Notes: generated by a model from the letters alone, not told the origin. A stretch of 64,000 nt of DNA from Rheinheimera lutimaris (GCF_013283795.1 NZ_JABSOD010000002.1:1-64000), one strand, 5' to 3'. Shown: positions 18,809-28,111, numbered from the stretch's first letter. A program made the numbers and translations.

Positions 18809-19273
18809 ATGCAATGGCTTGAACTACGGTTACCGCCGCTAGCCCTGGTAATAATATGGGCCGGCGCCATGTGGCTGCTCGCAACTGCCAGCCCGGTATT
18901 AGCCATTGCGTTGCCGGCGGCTGTTGCTGTAGCCTCCGTTTGTGCGTTGGCCGGCGCTGCCATAGTGCTGGCTGGGGTTTATGCGTTTAAACAGGCCTGC
19001 ACCACGGTAGATCCGCGCAATCCGGATAAGGCGGAAACGCTGGTAGTAGCCGGCATTTATCGGCTAAGCCGTAACCCGATGTATCTGGGCTTTTTACTGA
19101 TCTTGCTTGGCTTTGCCTGTTACCTGCAGCATATGCTGCCGTTTTTGCTATTGCCGCTGTTTGTGCTTTATATCAACCGCTTTCAAATCCGGCCGGAAGA
19201 GCGTTATATGCAGCAAAAATTCGCTGCTGACTTCAGCGCTTACTGCGCCAAAGTACCGCGCTGGCTGTGTTAG
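18809..19273 (+). CDS. Isoprenylcysteine carboxyl methyltransferase-like membrane protein
   Basis: This 154-residue protein has four to five hydrophobic helices and the ICMT/PEMT C-terminal signature. GIYRLSRNPMYLGF is the SAM-binding stretch, followed by a helix pair and RPEERYMQQKFAADFSAYCAKVPRW. It is expected to be an inner-membrane SAM-dependent methyltransferase acting on a lipid or small molecule; the substrate is unknown. It lies 56 bp after the MORN-repeat gene and has its own AAAGGAG ribosome site. An operon link with the two upstream genes is possible. Confidence 0.85.
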   Translation: MQWLELRLPPLALVIIWAGAMWLLATASPVLAIALPAAVAVASVCALAGAAIVLAGVYAFKQACTTVDPRNPDKAETLVVAGIYRLSRNPMYLGFLLILLGFACYLQHMLPFLLLPLFVLYINRFQIRPEERYMQQKFAADFSAYCAKVPRWLC

Positions 19274-19293
19274 GTAACTCAAGGAGGAATGAT

Positions 19294-19845
19294 ATGAAGT
19301 TTGTGATGATTTACGGCCCATCCGGCATCGGAAAAGAAAGTGTGGGTCGTGAACTGGCAAAGCGAAATGGCTGGCACTTATTCCCGCAACATCTGGCTTT
19401 TGACATTGCTTGCGCTGTTGTTGGCTTTGGCAATAATGGCTTTGAGAAATACCAGCGCAAAATTTGTATGGAGGCGTTCAGAGCGCTGATTGAAAGAAAT
19501 GTTTCTGGCATTGTATTTACTTTCTGTTATGTGTACCCGGCCAGCAACTATTTTATCGATGGCCTGTTTGAGCTACTGAAAGAGTTTGGAATCGAGGCAG
19601 ATTTTGTCCGGTTGTCCTGCGATTTTAATGAGCATGTGCGCAGAGTGACCAGTGAAAGCCGGAAAAATACAAACAAGATTCAGTCCAAAGAATACCTGGA
19701 AAATTATCTGAGCAGGTTTGATTTTTCAGTAGATATTGCCGGAACAAAAACATTCGACCTGGACAACACTGAACTAAATGTGCAAGAGTCGGCGGTTGAA
19801 ATTGAAAGAAGTATTCACGAGTTCGCACATATTCGTGGGGAATGA
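19294..19845 (+). CDS. P-loop kinase-like protein (shikimate/adenylate-kinase-like)
   Basis: This 183-residue cytosolic protein begins with a beta strand and Walker A motif (MKFVMIYGPSGIGKESVGRELA, P-loop GPSGIGKES). The length and start match small nucleotide or metabolite kinases and AAA_33-type ATPases. The rest is not diagnostic, and the substrate is unknown. A strong AAGGAGGA site at 19281-19288 selects the ATG at 19294. Codon use includes several AGA codons, unlike neighbours. With the next two genes it forms an AT-richer patch that may be acquired. Confidence 0.65.
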   Translation: MKFVMIYGPSGIGKESVGRELAKRNGWHLFPQHLAFDIACAVVGFGNNGFEKYQRKICMEAFRALIERNVSGIVFTFCYVYPASNYFIDGLFELLKEFGIEADFVRLSCDFNEHVRRVTSESRKNTNKIQSKEYLENYLSRFDFSVDIAGTKTFDLDNTELNVQESAVEIERSIHEFAHIRGE

Positions 19846-19860
19846 GAAACAGGGGGAACT

Positions 19861-20220
19861 ATGATTAAGTTTTTAACGATATTTACGCTTATCTTTCTGA
19901 TGGTGCAAAATGCACACGCAGACGGGAAGCAGTTGTCCAACTATTGCCAACTGGCACTTGATATCGGTGCGGGTATCGATAAAGACAAAATCGAGAGTAT
20001 GCACGCTGGCTACTGCATTGGTTTTATTGGTGGTATAACTGACTTAAATACCATAATAAAAGCAGGAAGTGGAACAGGGTTGTTTTGTATCCCTACCGAT
20101 ATTGGGGTAGAAGATAAAATAAAGACAGTGGTGTCGTACATAGAAACTAATACCAAGTCACAGTCAGAACCTAATGCTGGTGCAGCTCTGGCCGCATTTA
20201 TTAAAGCATATCCTTGCTGA
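19861..20220 (+). CDS. Rap1a/Tai-like exported protein (type VI immunity-type fold)
   Basis: This 119-residue protein has a signal peptide ending at about residue 20 (MVQNAHA). The mature part has the family pattern: Cys in NYCQLAL, then GYCIGFIGGI, then FCIPTDIG, a helix (KTVVSYIETN) and a terminal YPC. Rap1a/Tai proteins are periplasmic and some neutralise type VI peptidoglycan amidase effectors (Ssp/Tae4). No effector or type VI gene is present nearby, so it is an orphan, possibly with another role. It starts 15 bp after the kinase-like gene with AGGGGG upstream. Confidence 0.75.
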   Translation: MIKFLTIFTLIFLMVQNAHADGKQLSNYCQLALDIGAGIDKDKIESMHAGYCIGFIGGITDLNTIIKAGSGTGLFCIPTDIGVEDKIKTVVSYIETNTKSQSEPNAGAALAAFIKAYPC

Positions 20221-20324
20221 TAGAATATTTCTGATTATCTGTTTCAATCAAGGCTCTGAAATGTGCAGGGATTATTGCCCGGAGTCCTTTTGGCAGTTTG
20301 TACATATATATTTATGGAAAAATC

Positions 20325-20855
20325 ATGAGTGGAAATAGCGATTTACAGGGGCTGGGTGGTTGGTTGATTCTTGTGGGCATTGGAGTGATAGTCAGCCCTT
20401 TTCGTCTGATACTTGAAATGGGTCCACTGTTTTATTCGCTGTTTACAAATGGCAGTTTTGAATACTTAACTACACCAGGTACAGAGGCATACCATGAGTT
20501 GTGGTGGCCGCTTCTGATGTTTGAACTGGTTTTTAATGTGTTAATGCTGACCGCGGCTGTTGGCTTAATCTATCTGTTTTTTTCGAAGCACTATCTTTTC
20601 CCCAAAGCCTATATTGCTGTTGCCTTGATTTCCATAATATTTATCCCTCTTGACGCTTGGTTTGGCTCATTTGTCATTACTGACGAACCTATGTTTGATC
20701 CTGAAACAACAAAAGCATTTGTTCGGGTATTAATCGGCGCGGCGATATGGGTGCCATATATGTTAGTGTCCGAAAGGGTTAAAGCCACTTTTGTTGAGCA
20801 TTTACCGGGGGAATTACAGCAGCAAGACACCAGTGAAGCCAGCACTTCTGCTTAA
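20325..20855 (+). CDS. DUF2569-like membrane protein
   Basis: This 176-residue protein opens with the DUF2569-type motif LQGLGGWLILVGIGV. Four hydrophobic helices follow (about 10-30, 65-95, 105-125, 140-160), with an acidic C-terminal tail. Function is unknown. An in-frame TTG at 20298 exists, but the ATG at 20325 begins directly before the conserved motif. It sits about 100 bp after the Rap1a-like gene in the same AT-rich patch. Confidence 0.7.
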   Translation: MSGNSDLQGLGGWLILVGIGVIVSPFRLILEMGPLFYSLFTNGSFEYLTTPGTEAYHELWWPLLMFELVFNVLMLTAAVGLIYLFFSKHYLFPKAYIAVALISIIFIPLDAWFGSFVITDEPMFDPETTKAFVRVLIGAAIWVPYMLVSERVKATFVEHLPGELQQQDTSEASTSA

Positions 20856-20905
20856 AGTTGGCTGCAGGAATTATATCTGATAATTAACACCACAAAGAGG
20901 TCATA

Positions 20906-21442
20906 ATGTTTAAAGACGTACTCACTTTTTGGTTTAAAGAATCAGATCCCAAGCAGTGGTGGGTGTCGGAGCCTGGCTTTGATGCGCAGATTAAACAGCG
21001 TTTTTCAGCGTTGTTGCAACAGGCTGCGGCGGGGGAGTTATTTAGCTGGCGCGAAAGTGCCGCCGGGCGTTTAGCGGAAATTATCGTGTTGGATCAGTTC
21101 TCGCGCAATATCTATCGTAATACTGTTAAGGCTTTTGCGCAGGATGCTATGGCGCTGGTGCTGGCACAAGAAGCCGTGGCAGCCGGAGCACTGGCTCAGC
21201 TTAATGCTGATGAGCGTAACTTTTTGCTAATGCCCTACATGCACAGCGAGTCGCGCGCTATTCATCAGCAAGCCGAAGCGCTGTTTAAACAGTATGCCCC
21301 GGAGAATAATTATCAGTTTGAGCTAAAGCATAAAGTGATTATTGATCGTTTTGGCCGCTATCCGCATCGCAACGCTATTTCAGGCCGCGCTTCGACAGCG
21401 GAAGAGCAGGCGTTTCTGCAACAGCCGGGTTCAGGTTTTTAG
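20906..21442 (+). CDS. DUF924 family protein
   Basis: This 178-residue soluble protein matches DUF924: VLTFWFKESDPKQWWVSEPGFDAQIKQRF near the start, LAEIIVLDQFSRNIYR in the middle, and HKVIIDRFGRYPHRNAISGR near the end. The family is all-helical and TPR-like, with unknown function. It is a single-gene unit between the accessory patch and a strong terminator. GAGG upstream supports the ATG. Confidence 0.9.
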   Translation: MFKDVLTFWFKESDPKQWWVSEPGFDAQIKQRFSALLQQAAAGELFSWRESAAGRLAEIIVLDQFSRNIYRNTVKAFAQDAMALVLAQEAVAAGALAQLNADERNFLLMPYMHSESRAIHQQAEALFKQYAPENNYQFELKHKVIIDRFGRYPHRNAISGRASTAEEQAFLQQPGSGF

Positions 21443-21445
21443 TAT

Positions 21446-21477
21446 TAAAAAGCCGGTCAATTGACCGGCTTTTTTGT
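21446..21477. terminator. Bidirectional Rho-independent terminator
   Basis: AGCCGGTCAATTGACCGGCT (21451-21470) is a perfect palindrome, with AAAA before it and TTTTTT after it. It lies between the convergent DUF924 and DUF885 genes and can serve both. Confidence 0.9.
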
Positions 21478-21496
21478 GCTGTTCAGCGATACGCTA

Positions 21497-23347
21497 TCAG
21501 GCTTGAGTGGCGACGATATATTCGTCTACCAATTGCTCTAACACATCCAACGGCACGGCGCCGTTTTTCAGCACTACATCATGAAACACCCGGATATCGA
21601 ATTTATCGCCTAACGCTGTTTTGGCTTTTTCGCGCAGTTCAATAATTTTAATCATACCGATTTTATACGCCGTGGCCTGAGATGGCATCACGATATAACG
21701 CTCGATGGCTTTTTCCACTGCAGTTGGCGGATTAGGCGTGTTATCCAGCAGGTACTGAATAGCCTCTTCGCGGCTCCACTTTTTCGCGTGAATACCGGTA
21801 TCAACCACTAAACGGCAGGCACGCCACAGTTCCATGGCTAAACGGCCAAAGTCGGAGTAGGGGTCCTGATACAGGCCAATTTCTTTTGGTAACAGTTCAG
21901 TGTATAAGCCCCAGCCTTCAATATAGGCAGTGTAGCCACCAAAGCGGCGGAACTTGGGCATATCTTCCAGCTCTTGCGCTATTGCCAGCTGCATATGGTG
22001 GCCTGGTATGCCTTCATGATAGGCCAGTGCTTCCAGTTCATACTTGGGCATATCGCTCATACGATATAAATTGGCGTAGTAAATGCCCGGCCGGCTGCCG
22101 TCCATCGATGGCTGTTGGTAAAACGCTTTACCGGCACTTTTCTCACGAAACGGCTCAACGGCTTTCACTATCATTTCTGCTTTGGGTTTAAGCAAAAACA
22201 GCTGGTCCAGCCTGGAACGCATGTCGTCGATGACGGCGGTAGCTTGCTCTAAATAAGCGGCTTTGCCTTCTGCCGTGTCAGGGTAGTAGAACTGCTCATC
22301 GGTTTGCATAAAGTTAAAAAAGGCTTTTAAATCACCGTCAAAGCCGGTTTTAGCCATAATGGCGCGCATTTCGCCATGAATACGGGCAACTTCATCTAAA
22401 CCGGTTTGATGAATTTGCTCTGCGGTTAAATTGGTCGTGGTGGTGCGCTGTAACGCATTGTTATAAAATGCTGCACCATCTTTAAAGCGCCAAACGCCAT
22501 CATCGGTACCTGCTTGTTGTTCCAGGCCTTGCAGGTAACGGATCAATGAGGTGTAGGCCGGTTTTACGCTGGTAAGCAGCGCCACTTTGGCTTCATCTAA
22601 CAGTAGTTTTTTTGCCTGGTCGTTCAGCGTCAGCTGGTTTACTTTTTTCGTGAAATCAGCCAGTAAGGTGCTATCTTCGCCATCGTCAAACGGGGCGCCT
22701 TTAATCACGTTTTCACTGGCTGAAATCACCAGCGGAAACACAAATTTTGGTGCGATAATGCCCGCCGCGGCACGGTTTTCCAGTTGTTGTTGCAGTTGGT
22801 TAAACAAGGTTGGCACGGCATTTAAGCGGGCAATATAGGCCTTGGCATCGCTTTCGTCGCTGATAGTATGCTGGTTGATCAGCAGTGAAGGCACCTGCGA
22901 ATGGGTACCAAACATTTGATTAACCGGGTAGCTGTATAAACGCCATTTCGCATCGTCCAGCGTTTGCTGCAGTTCTTGTTGCATCAGCAGGTAGCTGACA
23001 CGGCTGTTGTCGTCCAGCTGTTCTGTATCAATGGCTTGCAGCATGGTGAGATGCTGACGCGTTAAGGCCAGGCCGGCTTCAAAGTGTTCGTCAGATAAGT
23101 CCTGCCACTTGTCGTAGTCGTCTTTAATACCCAGCCGGGTCAGTTGCACCGGGTTGCGGCGGATATTGTCCATAAAAATTTGTTCAAACAGCGCGTTGGC
23201 TTTTTCTGACTCAGTTTGCGTGCTGGCGACAGTTGCCGCCGCCGTTTGTTGCGGATGCTCGTTTTGTTGCGGGCTGCAGGCGGCCAGCAGGGCAATGCTG
23301 ATAGCAGCCGGCAATAGCGCCAGCCGTGTAAAGGTGGTTTTTTTCAT
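21497..23347 (-). CDS. DUF885 family peptidase-like lipoprotein
   Basis: This 616-residue lipoprotein has lipobox LAAC with Cys24 followed by Ser, and so is probably in the outer membrane facing the periplasm. The body matches DUF885. A zinc-peptidase-like motif HEGIPGHH occurs at residues 444-451, resembling an extended HExxxxH site, with downstream YIEGWGLYTE. Members are thought to be metal-dependent carboxypeptidases or dipeptidases. It stands alone, flanked by the terminator and the hemW operon. Confidence 0.9.
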   Translation of the reverse strand: MKKTTFTRLALLPAAISIALLAACSPQQNEHPQQTAAATVASTQTESEKANALFEQIFMDNIRRNPVQLTRLGIKDDYDKWQDLSDEHFEAGLALTRQHLTMLQAIDTEQLDDNSRVSYLLMQQELQQTLDDAKWRLYSYPVNQMFGTHSQVPSLLINQHTISDESDAKAYIARLNAVPTLFNQLQQQLENRAAAGIIAPKFVFPLVISASENVIKGAPFDDGEDSTLLADFTKKVNQLTLNDQAKKLLLDEAKVALLTSVKPAYTSLIRYLQGLEQQAGTDDGVWRFKDGAAFYNNALQRTTTTNLTAEQIHQTGLDEVARIHGEMRAIMAKTGFDGDLKAFFNFMQTDEQFYYPDTAEGKAAYLEQATAVIDDMRSRLDQLFLLKPKAEMIVKAVEPFREKSAGKAFYQQPSMDGSRPGIYYANLYRMSDMPKYELEALAYHEGIPGHHMQLAIAQELEDMPKFRRFGGYTAYIEGWGLYTELLPKEIGLYQDPYSDFGRLAMELWRACRLVVDTGIHAKKWSREEAIQYLLDNTPNPPTAVEKAIERYIVMPSQATAYKIGMIKIIELREKAKTALGDKFDIRVFHDVVLKNGAVPLDVLEQLVDEYIVATQA

Positions 23348-23464
23348 CGTGATACCTGTGGTTTTAGTTAGAATAGTTAACTTATTCTACCCGCCTGACA
23401 CTGGATGAAAAGGTAAAGTATCGCGCTGCTATGTTAATCAGCCCCGGATAAGCGCGGGGCAATA

Positions 23465-24619
23465 TTAAATAAACAGAGTAAGTAAGTCATTCAGATAGCG
23501 CGCACCGTGGTCGGTAATTTGCCAGTGGCTGTCGGTTACCGTCAGTAACTGTTTTTGCTCTGCCTCTGCAATAGCGCTGCTGATATTGCTCAGCGGTAAG
23601 CCGGTGTAGGCGGTAAAGTCGGCCTTCGGGCAGGGTTCAAGCAGCCGGAAGCGATTCATAAAAAACTCGAACGGCCGGTCTTCTGCTGCGACTTGTTCGC
23701 GGCTGTCCATATAGCCGCGGCTGATATCCATATAGCCTTTAGGGTGCTTAATTTTTACCGTGCGTAAAATAGCATTGCGTGAGGGCAGGGTAATTTTACC
23801 GTGCGCGCCACAGCCGATACCTAAATAGTCACCGTAGCGCCAGTAATTCAGGTTATGCCGGCACTGCTGACCGGGTTTGGCGTAAGCAGAAATTTCATAC
23901 TGGCGGTAACCATGTTGTGCCAGCAGCTCAAGGCCTTGTTGCTGAATATCCCACAAGGTATCGTCCGGCGGCAGTATTGGCGGGCGCGACGCAAAGGCGG
24001 TATTGGGTTCAATGGTTAACTGATACCAGGATAAATGCGGTGGCGCCAATGTTATTGCTTGTTGCAAATCGGCCAGGGCGCCGTCGATATCCTGGCCCGG
24101 CAGGCCGTGCATAAGATCCAGGTTAAAGCTTTGCAATGGCTGACTTTTCATTAGTGCCGCGGCAAGCTGTGCCGCGTGTACTGCTTCAGCGTTGTCGTGA
24201 ATACGGCCCAGCGCCTTTAGCTGCGCCGCTTGAAAGCTTTGCACACCAATAGAAAACCGTGTTACGCCGGCAGCAACATAGCCGGCAAAGCGCTCTGCCT
24301 CTACGGTACCGGGGTTAGCTTCCATGGTGACTTCCATATCGGTATCACAAGGTAAGCGTTGCTTAACGCCGTCGAGTATTTGGCCAATGCCCTCAGCAGA
24401 GAAGACGCTTGGGGTGCCACCGCCGATAAAAATACTGCTGAGACTGCGGCCGTTAACCAGCGACAAGTCCTGGTCTAAATCGGCCAGTAAGTGGGCTATG
24501 TATTCCTGCTCCGGTATACCTTGTTTTACGGCATGCGAGTTAAAATCGCAGTAAGGGCATTTTTCAATACACCAGGGAATATGGATATATAACGCCAGTG
24601 GCGGTAACCGCAGCGCCAC
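23465..24619 (-). CDS. hemW: HemW, radical SAM heme chaperone
   Basis: This 384-residue protein is HemW, a heme chaperone often misnamed a second coproporphyrinogen oxidase (HemN). The 4Fe-4S cluster Cys are at 17, 21 and 24 (WCIEKCPYCDFNSH). The E. coli-like motifs GGGTPS, EANPGT, RFSIGVQSF, NLDLMHGLPGQ, HLSWYQLTIEPNT and HNLNYWRYGDYLGIGCGAHGK are all present. The HemN-specific N-terminal extension is absent. It follows rdgB by 3 bp as the last gene of the yggS-hemW run. Confidence 0.95.
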   Translation of the reverse strand: MALRLPPLALYIHIPWCIEKCPYCDFNSHAVKQGIPEQEYIAHLLADLDQDLSLVNGRSLSSIFIGGGTPSVFSAEGIGQILDGVKQRLPCDTDMEVTMEANPGTVEAERFAGYVAAGVTRFSIGVQSFQAAQLKALGRIHDNAEAVHAAQLAAALMKSQPLQSFNLDLMHGLPGQDIDGALADLQQAITLAPPHLSWYQLTIEPNTAFASRPPILPPDDTLWDIQQQGLELLAQHGYRQYEISAYAKPGQQCRHNLNYWRYGDYLGIGCGAHGKITLPSRNAILRTVKIKHPKGYMDISRGYMDSREQVAAEDRPFEFFMNRFRLLEPCPKADFTAYTGLPLSNISSAIAEAEQKQLLTVTDSHWQITDHGARYLNDLLTLFI

Positions 24620-24622
24620 GGC

Positions 24623-25225
24623 TTAAGCCTGCAACTGTGTAAGCTGGCTGACCAGCTGTGCCAACGCTTTACCACGATGGCTCAGTTGTGCTTTACGCTC
24701 GCGGCTCAGCTCTGCACTGGTGCAGCCCTCTGCTGCGATATAGAACACCGGGTCGTAGCCAAAGCCGGCACTGCCGGTGGCAGTAAGGCTAATTTCGCCG
24801 TGCCAAACGCCATGGCATACCAATGGCGTAGGATCTTCGGCGTGGCGTAAGTACACCAGCACACAATGAAACTGCGCGCTGCGCTGCGCTTTGGGCACGT
24901 TTTGTAAAGCCTGCAGCAGCTTCTTAATATTATCGGCATCGCTGGCGGCTTCACCGGCATAACGTGCCGAGTAAATGCCAGGTGCCCCGCCTAACGCATC
25001 TACTGCCAGGCCGGAATCATCAGCAATGGCTGGTAATCCTGTAGCCAGCGCGGCGTGGCGCGCTTTAATAATGGCGTTTTCAATAAAGGTCAGCCCGGTT
25101 TCATCAGCGTCGCTTACCGCCAGTTCGCTTTGCGGTACTATCTGGTACTGCAACGGGGCCAACATCTGTGACAGCTCTGCCACTTTGCCCTTATTGCCGG
25201 TGGCAAGTACAATTTTGTTTGTCAT
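24623..25225 (-). CDS. rdgB: RdgB, XTP/dITP diphosphatase
   Basis: This 200-residue house-cleaning enzyme hydrolyses dITP, XTP and ITP to monophosphates. It starts with [13 protein letters not shown] and contains [24 protein letters not shown], the loop FGYDPVFY and C-terminal SHRGKAL. It lies 10 bp downstream of the DUF4426 gene and 3 bp upstream of hemW, as in many gammaproteobacteria. Confidence 0.96.
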   Translation of the reverse strand: MTNKIVLATGNKGKVAELSQMLAPLQYQIVPQSELAVSDADETGLTFIENAIIKARHAALATGLPAIADDSGLAVDALGGAPGIYSARYAGEAASDADNIKKLLQALQNVPKAQRSAQFHCVLVYLRHAEDPTPLVCHGVWHGEISLTATGSAGFGYDPVFYIAAEGCTSAELSRERKAQLSHRGKALAQLVSQLTQLQA

Positions 25226-25235
25226 AAGTTTTTGT

Positions 25236-25658
25236 TTAATCTACGTAGAAAGTTTGTTCAAACGTCAGCTGTTCGGTGTTGTTACCGCTGATGATATTAA
25301 TACTGAAACTGAATCGTTGTTCATGATGAAATGGCAGTTGTGCCAGATAATACACCGCATCGCCCTCGGTTACTTCGCTAAACTGTAAGGTACGTTGCCG
25401 GCCGGTGAGATCTTTGGCAATGCCGTTGATTGCCACCTTTTGCGCTTGTTGTGTGGTTCTATCCAATACTGAAATATTAATAATGCCGTTGTATTTACTG
25501 CGCTGCAGTTTATATTGCAGCGCCACTTCCGGTGTCAGCAGCGCAGCCGGAAAGGCAATGTAGTGTACATCCCAGTTACCCAGTTGCTTTTTTTGCTCAG
25601 CGCCGGCGCCAAAGCTAACAGCAAGGCTCAGTAGCAGGGTAATAATAATGCGGTTCAT
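25236..25658 (-). CDS. DUF4426 exported protein
   Basis: This 140-residue protein has a signal peptide (cleavage near residue 20, SFGAGA). The mature part matches DUF4426: [21 protein letters not shown] near the start and a beta-rich C-terminal half. The family is of unknown function and usually sits between yggU and rdgB, as here. Same direction as both neighbours. Confidence 0.82.
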   Translation of the reverse strand: MNRIIITLLLSLAVSFGAGAEQKKQLGNWDVHYIAFPAALLTPEVALQYKLQRSKYNGIINISVLDRTTQQAQKVAINGIAKDLTGRQRTLQFSEVTEGDAVYYLAQLPFHHEQRFSFSINIISGNNTEQLTFEQTFYVD

Positions 25659-25699
25659 AGTTCATCCCGGTTTCAGCTATGGCTGTTAAGTATAGTTAC

Positions 25700-25996
25700 T
25701 CAGGTGTCTGTCAGTTGGTTTTCTATCAGGCGCGGTAACGTTACCGGCGACAGGATAAGTACGGTTTTATGCCGGCTCTGCTCACCTTTTTCAATCACGA
25801 CCTGTGATTTGGCCACGGCAAAACTTTTGGCAAGAAACTTCTGCAAATGGCTGTTTGCTTTGCCATCTGCCGGCGGTGCGGTAATGGCGACTTTAATTTC
25901 ATCGCCATGCAGACCTACCCAGTCATCGCGGCTGGCTCTGGGCTGAATATACAGCCTTAAGCGCAGTGTTGTACCGTTAAGTGTGGCTGCCGTCAA
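25700..25996 (-). CDS. yggU: YggU, DUF167 family protein
   Basis: This 98-residue protein matches DUF167/Ygg[17 protein letters not shown] near the start, [22 protein letters not shown] in the middle, and [11 protein letters not shown] near the end. Function unknown. Its start overlaps the stop of yggT by four bases (ATGA), so translation is coupled. Confidence 0.92.
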   Translation of the reverse strand: MTAATLNGTTLRLRLYIQPRASRDDWVGLHGDEIKVAITAPPADGKANSHLQKFLAKSFAVAKSQVVIEKGEQSRHKTVLILSPVTLPRLIENQLTDT

Positions 25997-26532
25997 AGGC
26001 CCGGAAACCAGCTGCTGAATAAAATATTTAAAAACTGCAAACCTATCAGTACCACCAGCACTGATAAATCTAAGCCGCCCAGCGGTGGCAAAATACGCCG
26101 TATCGGCCGTAACAGCGGCTCGGTAAGTTGCAGCATTACGTTTTCTACCGGGCTTCTGCCCTGGCTAAACCAGCTGAGCAGGGCGCGGATCACTAAGATC
26201 CAGAACAGTAAGGTAAAGATTTCTTTCAGCAGGAAAATCAGCGACAAAATAAGACTTGGCACCAGCAATACCTGGCCGGATTGAATAAGTTGCAGGATCA
26301 CCAGTTTGGCCAGCATTATGGCATAGGCCAGTAACAGAGTGGCGGTATCAAGACGGCCTAAGCTCGGGATAATACGGCGCAGTGGCAGTACCAGCGGATT
26401 GGTTGCCTTCACCACAAACTGGCTGAACGGGTTGTAAAAATCCGCCCGCACCAGTTGCAGCCACAGACGTAAAATAACCACCATCAGGTACAGACTAAAG
26501 GCAGTATCAATCAGAAATAGCACAGCTTGCAT
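25993..26532 (-). CDS. yggT: YggT family membrane protein
   Basis: This 179-residue integral membrane protein holds two YggT units. Each has a membrane helix followed by [26 protein letters not shown] (first copy) or [27 protein letters not shown] (second copy). The family has been linked to osmotic stress tolerance and cell-division-site neighbours, but its activity is not established. It lies 38 bp after proC and overlaps yggU. Confidence 0.93.
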   Translation of the reverse strand: MQAVLFLIDTAFSLYLMVVILRLWLQLVRADFYNPFSQFVVKATNPLVLPLRRIIPSLGRLDTATLLLAYAIMLAKLVILQLIQSGQVLLVPSLILSLIFLLKEIFTLLFWILVIRALLSWFSQGRSPVENVMLQLTEPLLRPIRRILPPLGGLDLSVLVVLIGLQFLNILFSSWFPGL

Positions 26533-26570
26533 CGGGTTCTCCGCAACTTAAAGTATAAAAACGATGAAAA

Positions 26571-27398
26571 TTACAAACTCTGCGCCATTTCCTGCGCCCG
26601 CTTAATAGCGGCATACATGGCATCTGAAACCATTTTTTCAAGGCCCTGGTTGGCAAAAGTGGTGACAGCCTCATGTGTAGTGCCACCCTTAGAGGTTACC
26701 TGGGCGCGTAAGTCGGCAAAGCTGTGCTCACTGTTAAGTGCCATCGTTGCGGCGCCCAGTGCAGTTTGTGCCACCATTTTTTTGGCTTGCGTCGCATCAA
26801 AACCCAGTTGCTCTGCCACTTGCTGCATCGCTTGCATAAAAAAGAAAAAATACGCCGGAGAGCTGCCGGTAACGGCAATAACGTGGTCAATTTGTGCTTC
26901 GTTGTCTAACCAAACATTCATACCGGTGCCGCTGAACATATGATCAACAAAGGCTTTTTCATAATTTGAGCAGGCGGTAGGTAATAAACCGGTAACACCA
27001 AGGCCAACCAGTGACGGAGTATTTGGCATAGCCCGGACTAAACGCACCTGGCCCAGCCACTGTTGATAGCGTGCCACGGTAATACCGGCTGCCAGGGTAA
27101 CAAACAGTTTTTCGCCGATTTCCGGCGCGGCGCTGATTAATGCTTCGCACAGCTCTTGCATCATTTGTGGTTTTACAGCTAACACAATGACATCGGCTTT
27201 TTTAACCGCTTCAATATTGTCCAGCGTAGCGTGAATGCCAAAATCTGCCGCCAGGGCAGTAAGCTTGGGCTGGCTGCGGTTGGCAGCAATAATGTTGTCG
27301 GCCGGATAGCCGGCGTTGACCATAGCGGCAATAACGCAGCGCGCCATATTACCGGCTCCGATAAAGGCGACCATATTGTCATTCATCTGTGTGTTCAT
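26571..27398 (-). CDS. proC: ProC, pyrroline-5-carboxylate reductase
   Basis: ProC catalyses the last step of proline synthesis, NAD(P)H reduction of pyrroline-5-carboxylate. The 275-residue protein has an N-terminal Rossmann motif (VAFIGAGNMARCVIAAM), VLAVKPQMM, the RAMPNTPSLVG loop and the C-terminal signature GGTTHEAVTTF. The start at 27398 overlaps the yggS stop by four bases; later Met codons at residues 5 and 9 are possible. Confidence 0.95.
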   Translation of the reverse strand: MNTQMNDNMVAFIGAGNMARCVIAAMVNAGYPADNIIAANRSQPKLTALAADFGIHATLDNIEAVKKADVIVLAVKPQMMQELCEALISAAPEIGEKLFVTLAAGITVARYQQWLGQVRLVRAMPNTPSLVGLGVTGLLPTACSNYEKAFVDHMFSGTGMNVWLDNEAQIDHVIAVTGSSPAYFFFFMQAMQQVAEQLGFDATQAKKMVAQTALGAATMALNSEHSFADLRAQVTSKGGTTHEAVTTFANQGLEKMVSDAMYAAIKRAQEMAQSL

Positions 27399-28081
27399 TC
27401 CTTGTCGTAGTCCCGTGCACCAAAAATTGCGGTGCCTAATCGTATCATAGTTGCGCCGTATCGCAGAGCCTGCGGCCAGTCATCTGACATTCCCATCGAT
27501 AATTCGGTGGCGTTCGGGTACTTTTTCTGCAGCTTGATGGATAACGTCTGCATAGCCGCAAATGCCGTTTCGCTTTGCCCTGGAGCCGGTATCGCCATCA
27601 GGCCCTTTAGTTCCAGCGTACCAAGCTGACTTATTTCATCTGCCAGTGCCAGCATCTCTGTTGCCGCTATACCGGCTTTGCTGGCTTCATTGCTGATATT
27701 AATTTGCAGTAACACTTTAAGCGCAGGCATAGTCTCAGGACGCTGTGCAGCCAGGCGTTGGGCAATTTTCAGCCGGTCAATGCTATGAACCCAGTGCGCG
27801 TGTTCGGCCACTAATTTGGTTTTATTTGATTGTAGCGGGCCAATAAAATGCCAGACAATATCGCGGTATTGCTGCAATGCTGCGGCTTTTTCTGCCAGTT
27901 CCTGCGGGTAATTTTCGCCAAAATGCCGCTGCCCGGCTAAGTACGCTGACGCGATAGCGGAGGATGGTTTGGTTTTGCTTACCGCCAGTAACAGCGGCTT
28001 ATTGGCTACTATGGCCAGCGCGCTGCATTTTTCGTTCAGGTTGTGATAGGCGAGGCCCAGTTGTTCTGCTATGTTATTCAT
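27395..28081 (-). CDS. yggS: YggS, PLP-binding homeostasis protein
   Basis: This 228-residue protein keeps pyridoxal-5'-phosphate balance and has a PLP-bound TIM barrel without known enzyme activity. Motifs include LLAVSKTKP (the PLP lysine), FGENYPQEL, WHFIGPLQSNK, LQINISNEASKAG and LSMGMSDDWPQALRYGATMIRLGTAIFG. The ATG at 28081 matches the family start; a TTG at 28093 would add four residues. It is divergent from pilT with only 30 bp between start codons. Confidence 0.94.
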   Translation of the reverse strand: MNNIAEQLGLAYHNLNEKCSALAIVANKPLLLAVSKTKPSSAIASAYLAGQRHFGENYPQELAEKAAALQQYRDIVWHFIGPLQSNKTKLVAEHAHWVHSIDRLKIAQRLAAQRPETMPALKVLLQINISNEASKAGIAATEMLALADEISQLGTLELKGLMAIPAPGQSETAFAAMQTLSIKLQKKYPNATELSMGMSDDWPQALRYGATMIRLGTAIFGARDYDKE

Positions 28082-28111
28082 ATTAATTGGCAAAGCGGAG
28101 TAAAAATTGTC

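Noticed and set aside
19267-19293. TTG start for the kinase-like gene
   Set aside because: A strong AAGGAGGA site selects the ATG at 19294.
23440-23461. Terminator after hemW (GCCCCG...CGGGGC)
   Set aside because: Stem is short and no T-tract follows on the minus strand.
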